Shown in pieces: positions 19,092 through 31,000 of a DNA stretch of 64,000 bases (position 1 is the first letter of the stretch; each line of letters starts with the position of its first letter). The translations under genes and the position numbers were made by a program. The DNA comes from Astropecten irregularis (taxonomy: Eukaryota; Echinodermata; Asteroidea; Paxillosida; Astropectinidae), in assembly GCA_963971285.1 (NCBI GenBank), contig OZ020263.1, positions 5,890,001-5,954,000 on the forward strand, read 5' to 3'. The notes beneath the pieces are model-generated. The model did not search any database. It saw nothing but the letters and a program-made list of their open reading frames with translations, and was not told the DNA's origin.

Positions 19092-22000
19092 CTGGAATAA
19101 GAAAATACAATTACAAGTTCATATTAATAGCAAGTAAACATCACAGGTCATGCATAGGAAGGTTCTTGATATCTATAAACGCAACCCGAGGTCCCATTAC
19201 CCTCAAGCAGGAAAATGTGTCCACCTGGGTAGATCAGGAATGCTCAGTTGCGCTCACACATACCAAAAAAGCGCGCTTATTTGTGAGAGGACAAAAATAA
19301 TCGCGATTTGAAAAACAATTCAAATTGCGATTAGAATCGCACTAATAATAGTGCGTCTTTTTGGACATAGTCGCGATTATTTGCTGTGTGAACGTTGCGC
19401 CCCAAAAAACAAACTGTTTTTGTATATCCCACCATTCAAGGCGCGTACTCGGCAGCTGCCATCGATCGTGCCTTACCACTGATCTATACACATTAGAATC
19501 GAGCATGCGCGGTTTTTTTATTAAGAAATCGTACAGGTACGATTTGAGTGGAGCTTTTTCTGCCCAAAATAATCGCGATTTGAATCGTGACAAAAATGAT
19601 AGCACTTTTTTGTTTGTGAATGCACCTATTATGAACCAAGATATACTCACTTTATTATGCGATAAAAGAACTATGCTTAATCAATGAATGTTATTGGACC
19701 TCGTTGCTACACTTCACACTGCGAATTCCTTTTAGGTGCAGTTCAAGACGTGTGGTCTGCCAGGACCACATCCATGAGTCTGATTCTTTCACACACAATG
19801 ACTCCGCCCATAATACCACCGCATCTAATTATATTAATCTCATTTCTTGCAGTGTATGCAACATTCAGTATGTGGGGGTGACAAAGAACATCCTTTAGAC
19901 ATTATTCCTATGGTCACAGGTCCTCAGTCAAAACTCTGAAATTGACACCCCAAAGTGTCTCCACTTCAATCTCCCTAACCACACAATTTCAGATATGATC
20001 TTGCAGGGCATTGAATCACTTGGCCACCGCAGAGACTTGTTCAGGCTCAGCAGAGAGAAAGTATGGATGACAATTCTGCGGACTATTCAACCCCATGGCC
20101 TCAACATCCAGGAAGGAAATGACTAACATAATAGTTTTGATGTCTCATTTTCATTCGTCTACAGGTATGTGTATTCTCACCCCTGCATTTTTGTATACCT
20201 ACTTCTTCAACTCCATTCTACACCCCCCATAATTACCGCATTGTGTTAGTGCCAGTTCCCCAGCCCAATTCATCTCCACGCCTTTTGTTTTTGTTGTCTT
20301 TCTTTGATCTGGCTTAACCCTGACCTCTAATGATCTTACTTACCTACCCCACCCTCACTAACCCGTCCCCGTCCTGATGTTCTAAAACATGTATGTGTAT
20401 CTTTATTCGCATGTTTGTGTCCTCTTATCTTTAGCCTTCGGTAAAAATCCTCCTAGGATCGAAACACGTCAGTCCCTCCTAGCTTCAAGCATCATTTTTA
20501 AATATATGTTACTACTGTATACCCTTTGTGAAGATGAAGTTTGTATATGACATGGGGGTAGTACAGGTTGCCATTGAACAGTAGTACTCCACACATCGCC
20601 TCCCCAGGAAGATTGAACATATAATTTTCAAGAACGACAATTACCTGTTGGATGTATTGTCTGTCTTCTGGTTCCATGATAAAATCGGACGACCCGAGAT
20701 AGCCAGTGTTCACTCCTATTGTTCGTTCATTGTCCGATTGCTGAACAAAACACAAAAGAATAAACGACTTATTTCCTTCATGATCCTCCCTAGCAGAGGT
20801 TTAAAATGACATCTTTAACACTGAAGAGAAATAAAGTGTTCTGTCATCTGCTTGTAAAGCGACAGATTTGTGTATTATATGGTTTTGTGGGTTCTTAAAT
20901 TGTGATATCTGATTTATACACGGTGCCCGACACTGTGTCGGGAACCAACATGTTAAAATTAAACTGTTCATCACTTAACGATTCAGTTATATAATACAAT
21001 TATGTCTTGGCTATCACCATGAAGAATAAGAGCAAAATCGGGCTGACATTGGCGAAAATATGACCAATGGAAAGAGTACTTTTAAAGAAAAACTTTGCAG
21101 TATTCCAGAATAAATGGTCAATCCACACAATATTCGTATTGAAAAAAAGTTGAAAATCGGGTTCTGAGGTTGGGTAATTCAGTCTTAATTTTTCCCTCAA
21201 TTTCAGTCACATTTTGCCAAATTTCTACATGATGATATACCAAGACTTGGGGCCTGTTTGTTTCGGACGAATCCTCGGATCCGGATCTCATTTTTCGGAT
21301 CCACCTCCTATGCAGGGTACGCTAAAATGGGATCCGGATCCGAAGGATTCATGATCCTTTGCGTGAAACAAACAGGTTGTATCACATATCTGAATCTTGA
21401 AGTGATAAACAGTTTAATGTTCATATAATAGTTCTCGACACAAAGTGTTGCGTATTGGGACACGCTGTATAGGCATATGCCGAATGTTGAATTTGCATAC
21501 TGCATAATCAAACGATTTCAACGACACAAATGCGATGTTTTTAGAAAAATTGAATTGAAAATGGAATTCCTTTTAACTAAACTTATGACGAAATGCGTTG
21601 GATAATTATGAGCATTACCTTATATGATATTCGATTCGCATTGACTAGAAGGGTTTCTGCCAATACTGCAAACAGGCTACTTATATCATCGAAATCGTCC
21701 AGTCTTTCAAATCCTCGCAGATTTTCCATCAAATCTACTCCCTTCCTCTCAGCAAACGTCAACAGTTCACAGAACTCGATCTGTGTCAAAAAGATTACCA
21801 AACACACATCCGGTCAGCAATTGAAGCTTGCGAGGCGCAAAGCAAGACACGATAAGTTCCAGCAATAATGGATAAAAATGATATTAAGTTGTAGTGAATT
21901 TGAAAAGAATGTGTTCTGAAATCTTGGGGAATACTGAAGCATTAACTATCATACTTCGGTAGCAAACCAAAACAGAAATCACCACAGATTTACCTATGAC

Positions 22001-25000
22001 TAACAGGGTATGACGTTTGTCGTGGAAGAAACCTTTTTTTTCTGCCTGAATTGCTGTATTTATCCATAAAGGAGTATGACCAATGACCCAAACAATTTTG
22101 ATCTTCGGAAGATGAAAAATCCAGTGAACAGATTTTTTAAACCATACGTGTTTTTCACTGTTTTCTCAATGAGTGGGCACCGTATGTAATATGCTTTGGT
22201 TTTGACCATTAATGATTAGGTAGGTGTGGATTGTTTTACCTCTCCATTTCCGTTGGTATCCAGAGAGTCAAAGATGGCATCAGGATCCTTAGATGAGCTA
22301 CCAAAGAGCAAATATGCATCCTCATCTGTGAAAGCCTCCTCTGCCTAAGAAATATGGAAAATCACACCAGCCATTTAAGTGACTTTAAATTCTTAGTACA
22401 GAATTGGCTTAAATCGTGTTTCATTCTGCTGTATGGAAACTGTGCTGATGTGATTTGAGTACGAAACCATGCTGTAAGGGGCCGTCCATAAAGTACGTAC
22501 GCACGAGGGGGGGGGGGGGGGGGGGTTGTTACCGATGCGTACGCCATGCGTACAGGTGGGGCGTCAGGCCAATGCGTACCGAACAAAACATCGGGCATAA
22601 TCATATCGCGCGAATACGAGAAAAAAAGCACCAGGGTTGTTTTGTTTTCCCCCTTTCTGTTTTTCAACATAAAAACGAGTAAAATAATAGTACGTTTGTA
22701 AATGTATAAAAACATGCTACACTTTAGTCATTCATTTCAGAATTTGAAAGTGACGTCCCAATAACAGTATCGGCCTCGATTACTGTGACATTTTAAAAAT
22801 GGTATAGCAAGGTGGAATGCATATTCGTACAAGGTGGGACCACTGAGTACGCCATACGTACAGGAGGGTGGGTCAAAAGAGTCGGCATTTTATGCGTACG
22901 TACTTTATGGACGGCCAAAAGCGTATTGTTACCGACCCACGATATTTCTGTTCTTTTGTTTTTTGCGAGAAAATAAAACCTACTTTGAGTTATTTATAAT
23001 GAGACACTTCTGCACAGTGGTCCATGAAATGTCACTGTCAAATCATTAGTTTCAACGGTGTGAAGTGGAGTACTTTATGTCAGTGCGTATAGTAGGCACT
23101 CGGCGCCAGCCCCAGCAACAATATATTTTTCCAAGAGTGCTTAGGCATAACCCGTTTTTGTCTATCCCCGATAAGGCCTCACTCCATGATACTAACCTCA
23201 TTAAGGGACTGCATGAATTCCTGCTTGGAGATGGTACCACTATCATCCTTATCGTATCTCTGTAGAAGAGCTACAAATTTAGACAGCGCATTCTCACAAG
23301 CATCCGTTTGGCTTTTCCTTTCCTTACGGACTTTCTTTCTCTTTCTATAAGGCCAAGAAAATGTAAGGTTAAACAAGGAATTATGAAAGGAAAACAAAAT
23401 AGATCTCGTTTTTACATTATTCCTGCATACTTCAGAGACGTTGTTTTCAGATTTTCAACGCACCGTTTAAAGGTACAGTACAGGATTGGTGACAAACCAA
23501 AACAGAAATGTTCACGGATTTACTTATAACTTACACGGTATAAAGATGAACATGATAGAACCACCCTGCTGGAATCTTTCTGCCCGAAGTGTTATATTTG
23601 TTGTAAAAAAGTGTAAAGTAAATAAATTACCTCTCGGCGATATCAAAAACATTCTTTATGTTTTATAAGTGGAAAACAGAATTTTCTTTCGCTATTTTAT
23701 AGGGGACCCGGATGTCAAATAGAGCTCAAATTTTCACAGACTCATTATTTCTTGACTTGTACATGTTTGATTAGACAAAGTGTGGGTGCTGTTCTGTGAC
23801 CATAACCAATCATGTTCTATACCTTTAAGAGTTTTGAAATACTTCTATAATTCATTTGAGCCCAGTTTTGTCTGAATTGGGGTGAAAATTTCAATTATTG
23901 AGGTTGAGATCGTACCTGCCACGGCTTGTATTTGGGATGGGTGTGGCTTCACTTGGCTTGCGGTACTTCCTCGCTCGCTGTTCCAAAGGCTTTTTCAATG
24001 CTTCATGTTCATCGCCCGTATACTACAGAATAATCATAACATTTTGCTATTAATATTAGTCAGTCTCCAAATATTCTGGCTGCGGCTGCAAATTACGTAT
24101 GTACCTATGGCAGCCACTCGCCAATGACTGCAGCCATTTCCATAGACTTGTGTGTTATTTGCGGTCGCATCCAGAGAATTGGGATACGGCATTCGCCGCT
24201 CAGTGAGATACCCCCTTTAAGTAGGGCTACTAAATGACGCGTGGTGACGTGGTGTTCTTGGCGGTAGGGTGGGCGGGTGCTGTAACTTCCCTTTCCTTAC
24301 ATTACTTGAAAATTGAATCATTTAAAAATAGAAAAATGAATAAACAATTTGCTTCACAAATAGCAACAAAGGAACTGACTGGATTAATGTTAAGTCATTG
24401 CAAATAGTTCTTCCATCACCTGAGCTTTCCCTAATAATCAATGATCTTTGTTCATTTGGCAGTCAGAAGGCATGAGACCACTCACATACTGCTACATCCC
24501 AATGAACGGTTAAAATACACGCAACATTAGCAATGTTGCAACCTGAGAAATTGTACATAGGGGATCACTTAAACAGAATACAGCTATAGTTGATAATTGT
24601 TTCTAATTGACTATCGGGGAAACCGCCTAGGGCTGGATAGCTTAGCCAGTAGAGCCTTCGCCGGTACGGTATTCCTTGGATCGCTGGTTCGAATCCCGCT
24701 CCATCCTGATTCTGTTAATTCAGTCTAAAGATTTTGGCATGCCATGGGATATAATTAGTGTAGGCCTACATAATGTATGTTCATAGGTTTTTTAACATTC
24801 AATTGTATTATTTTCAGTATCACATGTGTGGTTTAAGTTGATTGGCACAAATAAACCCAAGAGCTTAGTCTGTATGCTGAGATGGAAATGTTTCTGCGTA
24901 CGTACCAGCACTGCTCCGATGGACATTTTATTGAATCCTGCAAAATAACCAGATTGGCTGAACACATCGGAGAAACGACGGAAAAGCGAGTCCTTCTGAT

Positions 25001-28000
25001 CTAACGACAAAAACCAGCCTGGAAGGTGAAGAGAAACGAAACATAAGAACATATCTGAAGGCAGACATCCTGATGAATATGCTCAAAACCATTCTTGATG
25101 ATTCACTTCTTATCAAACACAAAGAATGGTTTTGATCTTTTGATCTTACCCTGAGATCAAAACTATTTTCGGTCTTTGTTTTACTAATTTCTTGATAAAT
25201 GCAGCATTCAGCCGGTAACTTTTTCACGGTATGTTTCTACCAGTACCATGTTCATACCCTAAAGGTTAAACGTTAACCTGTTCATACATTTATGTATGTT
25301 ACCCAACCTGTTGTGCCTTTAAAAATTTTCCATGATCCACCTTGCAACCCACAGAAAAAATATATTGACTAAGCCCCATCATTTTGGTTGTTTACAGTGG
25401 CGTCGCCAAGGGCAGGTGGGGGGGTTCGGGGGCGGGCACGTGCCCCCCTGGAAAACTTCGTGCCCCCATGTGCCCCCCCCCCCCCATTTGAGATTTGGGT
25501 TGGTGAAAAAAATATAATATATATTGTAGTGCCTCCCCTCAACAATTGCTAGTGCCCCCTTGTGCAACCCCCCCCCCCCCCCGAAGACTCAAAAGTCTGG
25601 TGACGCCACTGGTTGTGTAGACGGGGGTGCGTTCTAAGACATCTGACTGACAAACTAGAAAAGATACTTGACTTCAAAAACAGTTATAAACCTCTGAGAA
25701 GTAGTTCTGCGACTCAAGTTTGAGGGATGATTATCTTTATGGCTACTGATCTATAAACGACGAAACTGGTAAGCTCCATTATCTTTTTTTTTTAAATGAT
25801 GTGCCATCTGTTGTGATTATGTAATCAGGGAATGTGCATTTCTCCTGAATAAGGAGTAGTTGAAGTAGTTGTTGCTACGAAACTCGTTAGTCAATAAAGT
25901 GCTACTTGTATTTTTGTATTTATATGTTATCTGACTGACACGGCTACCCACCATTATATCCTGAATAAGGGGCAAAGTTAAAAGTGAAATGTTGCAAAAT
26001 GCAAATGAGAATACACCATCGTAAAACGATCTTGAATTCACTACCGAAAACAACGAATTTGGCAACATTCCATTTTTTTAAATTGCAGTATATTTCTCAT
26101 AACTGTACATTCCACGATTATAGCATAACAAATGACCGTGATTGTAGCGAAAAGTGATCACGCTTTCCAATGATACCAGTTCATAGATCGGTAACAAAAA
26201 AATTATCATCCCTCTAACTTGAACTGCATAGCTTTTTTGAGGAGGTTAGATCATAATAATTATGGTTGAATACTTTAAATTTCATTACAAAATGGTTGCC
26301 TTACCGTCGTAGCAGTCTATGGGATAATTGTGGAGTATGCCGCCATCTACAAAAACATCTTCATCTTTTGACATTACTTTACACTTCACGGGCATCATCA
26401 CACCTGAAATTGGAATCCAGGAAGGGTCGATCAGGGGCAAATTCCATAAAGCTGCTTAAGCAGTTTAAGCACCAAAATTTCCCTTACCACCAAATGCTCA
26501 GCAAACAATGGCTGAATACGAGTCAAAAGCAGAAAACCTTCAATGAAAATTTGGTTGATAATCATTTTTAATCAAGGAAGACTTTTCACGCTTAAGTAAA
26601 TGTTGCGTTTAAGCGGCTCTATGAAATTGGCTCCAGATCAACAAAAACAGCCTCAACTGATCTGGGGCATTCACGGAGCTGAAAATAAAATGATTAAGCT
26701 TGACAAGTCTTCCTTGATCAAACGTGATTACCAAGTTACCAAATTGGATTTTTTACTGCTTTTGACTCAATTGCGGCCATTGTTTGCTAAGCATAACATT
26801 CACAAGGAGTTTTGGCGGGCATAGGCCTACTGTTTTATTTAGGAAGGTTTTTGGTGCTCAAGTAAATTTAGGTCCAAAGGAAACGAGCCACGAACCTATG
26901 CCTACATCCGACAGAACTATAATTACCATAAACAGGATAATACTGCACATACAGCAATTACAGTTCGGCGATTCTCAGCTTATGGTTATGTTCGTCCGAC
27001 TGCAAAATATGTTCCATTGTATAAAAACAATGTCAATTTTTGTTTTGATTGTCTGTTGTGTAAGCCTGTCCACAATGAGATTATGTATGACTCCAGTATA
27101 CACGGGTTTACACTTCCAAAAAAGCGCATGCGTGATAGTGCCTCGTTTTGAAGTCGCGATAAAAACTGCCGAAGTGTAAAGTGTCTTCGACAATGGACGG
27201 GCTTACACTTAGAAAAGTGCGCACGCGTGGAAGTGCCTCGTTTCGAAGTTGCGATCAAAATCCAAGATGGCCGCCATGGTGTAAACCCGTGTATTCATGC
27301 TGATTTGCGGACATTTTTCTTCTTTACCGAAGGGTTTTACGCGGGTTTTTTGCCCTTCCCCAAATCAGCGCGCGTTACTCTGTATATCTGTTTTCGTGTC
27401 TGAACTTGTTCGTATAGACCTATTTATTTATGCAATTTAAACCCGCTGACATTGTTTAAATGAAATACTGAGGTATAGCTAAATATAGTGCTATATGTTC
27501 TGTGTCAATGACTTGCGTGATTATTCACAGTCATGCAGGGCCCATAGGCCTATGGCAAACGCTGGGTAAATGAATGTAGTAAATAATAAAAAGGTCAATG
27601 AAGTCATACGCCGTTTGTCACTGCAATATATATGCCACGTCCATATTGAATTTTGTTTGTAGATATAATTTTTGTATTCTTATTATTTACGGGCAATACC
27701 TGGAACAGCTACCGAGGCACGCATGGCTAATGCAATAGGCATGTGCGGTGTTGTCTTGACGTGCAAATACTGGGTCGCCATACGGTTCAAGGATACTGAC
27801 GTCAAACAAAGTTCCTTTCCAGTCCTTTTGAACAGCTGTGAAAAACATAGACAAGAAAATTAAGTACAATACAGGTTTTTATATACAGATTTCGATAAAG
27901 ATTGAAATAAAATTCTGTAACGGTTAATTTTAGTGTACGATAACTATTAAAACAAAAAAAATTGTAAAGAGATTTAGCCTATGATCGTGATATTCACTCT

Positions 28001-31000
28001 ACTATTATCAGCAAGGTTAAATTTGTGGAAAGAGGGCAGGGCTTCGATTTTATAGGATAATTATGGGGTAAAAAACGGTAACGTACCAGACCGAATTAGA
28101 CTAGCCAGACCATACAAAATGGCAGAAGGGCTGTTTTCAAGTTCGCAACAAGCACATACGAAAATTATAATCATCAAATAACCACAAGGGAAACTGACTG
28201 AAATTAATTGTATTCCTACTCTAAAATTGGAACAGTAGAAGCTACAATATAAACTTGTTTTTATTCCCTTTAAAAAGCCTATATAGGTATCGTACCCTAA
28301 GTAACCCTTACCGAACATTCTTTAAGTTGGACTTTTACAGAGTTATTGGTACATCTAGAGAAGGGCAAAAAATATCCTATGGATGGAATGGTTCTCAGTG
28401 TTTCACTGTAGCAGGAAATATAGCTGTTTGTGCTTGTACACTTTAACCTTGTGCTACAAAGGTTGTCCGTGTCAAAAGTTGAGTGTCCTGTGTGCACGTG
28501 ACGAAAGGCATAGATGGTATATTGGTGCATAAACTCGCGTGAGCTTCAATGCCTATTATTGTGCAGAGCGCACGATATCATACGAACGTGGGCAATGGGC
28601 CCGTACCATATTTAGAGGTCAATCGGAACAAGGCAGTATAATACGGTATTGTCGAGGCAGTGAGGGTTGCACCTATTGACCGAATTCAATTTCTAAGAAC
28701 TGTGCTTTATCGTCACAAATGCCTTTCAATGTTATAATAAATGGTTGAACTTCACACCTCATGCATTGTTGCGCAGTGACGTAAACAGACGTAAACCACT
28801 TAGGCCTAAGAAAGTGCCACAACCTAGCGTAGTAAGACCTACTTTTCTGAAAAATAGACCCAATAACTGGGGCGCTGAACTCTTTTTTTTTTAATTGGGG
28901 TTGACGGTCGGTCTAGCGCCCCAGAGAACCCCATAGCCTTAAATGTGTTATACACGGGAAACTTGAGCCAAATAAAATCCCCAAATGACATCAAAGACAT
29001 ATCTCAGACCGGTTTGAAAATCGCTCAATCTCTTCTGCGAATGTCAATGATGAAATGCAACTTAATTGTTTGTGCTTACGACCTTTCCGTGTGATAAAAA
29101 TCAACGTTTTCCAATGGAAACCCTGACGATCGTTTAAGATCGTCCACCATCTTGGTTTGGCTCTCCACCAATCACAAACTAGTAAGAAGTCACGTGCGTG
29201 TCGGAGAACCACACAAGATGGCGGACGATCAAAAAATGTGCGAAACAAAAGCCGAGTGACCTGCTTTTAACAATTACTTAAACTTATAGCATAAATGAAG
29301 TACTTTTAGGCTATAGGTCCTGTATAGGTCATGTGTATAGCAAATGCTTTCTGAGATCGAGGACTGTACATTGGAAACAAATTCAACGAATCTCAATAGA
29401 AAAAAATAAACACATTCTAGAGCAATAACATCGGTGATTTATAATAATTTGGTACAAAACAAGTTCGGCTTGGACAATATCTGTACCAATCAGCATTTGA
29501 CATCAATCTTACCTGTTCAAAAGTGAGGTCAGGATCACCAAATTTGTTCTGTATCCGCTCTCGGAAATACTCTAGCAGCTTATGGGCCGGATGCGCACCC
29601 ATTTTCCGGTACAAGTTCAGACAAGCTCCGACAACTCCAAACTTGGCGTCTCCAGAAGTAAATCAATTAATAAGGAGATATAACGAGAATATGACGTTTA
29701 ATTCCTTGAAATAAGATTGAAGTTTGAGGGGAAAACAGTGATGGTTGGGGAAGATGGACGAACAAAGTAACCATCATTTTCATAAACCAGTGGTGACATG
29801 AAATTACATGTAAATACTTAAGTCAATGCAAGAAAATTGCAAGGACGGAAACGTCCGACCCTCACCCCCCAGTTTTGTAGACTTAAACATGTGTCGTACT
29901 CAGGTAGTTCATACTTACTCGCATCACACTATAATCATCAACTCTGTTCAATTATTTTTTTCTTACTGCCAACTCCTTCTGTGTAATGGAATTTTAGACA
30001 GTTCGAGTGCCGAATGAATTAACACGACTCGAACAATTAAAGAATTGTAAGCAAAGTTGAGGTGTAAACTGTGAATATAGATATTGCTATTCGGACAAAA
30101 TATTGTGCAAATACAGTTTTATTATTGATTTAAAGGCGACCACCTAAAGTTGGCCAGAAGAAGCAGTTACAGTGCGGTAGAAACTCAGCAGCATAAATGA
30201 AAATTGTTTGGAAAGAGATTGTATTTCACTAGAGGAAGCATGACATCCATCTGGGATATTTCCTGTAGTCATATCCACTTCCACATAATTGAAACGAGCA
30301 GTTGTGTACCATGGGGCTAGCCTATAATAGCTTCATGTCAATTGTATTATGAACACGACCAAAAAGGTGGAAGGTTCTACATTTATATGTATATTACCAC
30401 GTACCCAATACCTGTGACCTTAGTAGGATCATAGCACATGCACATGCAGCTATAGTACCGTCTTTATGATTCTAGTGTGACTGCAGGATTTATGGATTCT
30501 TGTGGATCATTTACAAAGATCAAACTCAATCCAACCGTGTCGACAATTCATAAACAAAATGGCAGGCAAACATACGTGGATCTGGACAGTATAGAAAAGT
30601 GGCAATGGCCGCGCTGCATGGGGTAGAAAGCTTTATAGACAGAGCTTTGGTGTGAATTAATTTGGCTTACCGGTGAAAAGTTTGCTGACGTCGAATTGGA
30701 ACATGTCTTCCATTTCATACGAGTCGTATCCTAGAGCATAAAAAGAAGCCATCATGGCGCCAATACTCGAACCTGAGAATCTTTTCAGGTTCTTTGCGAT
30801 TCCAACCTCTTCAAGAACCTATAAAAAGACGGATCAATACATAGGTAATACCTTAATGTTCTGAACGTTTTTATCCATTTACTTTGTTACCAACATGTAA
30901 ATTGATATGGTCATAAAATAAATTGTATAAATGTTGCACACCAATTCTACATTTACTATTAATCCACACAAATCCTTGCGCCAATGTATCGCTTATTTTT

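Noticed and set aside
20498..20755. Reading the phospholipase straight through the exon 11 donor to a stop at 20498
   Set aside because: CAG/GTAATT is a proper donor and a phase-0 terminal exon with a sensible patatin C-terminus lies at 18945-19091; the read-through tail has no family resemblance.
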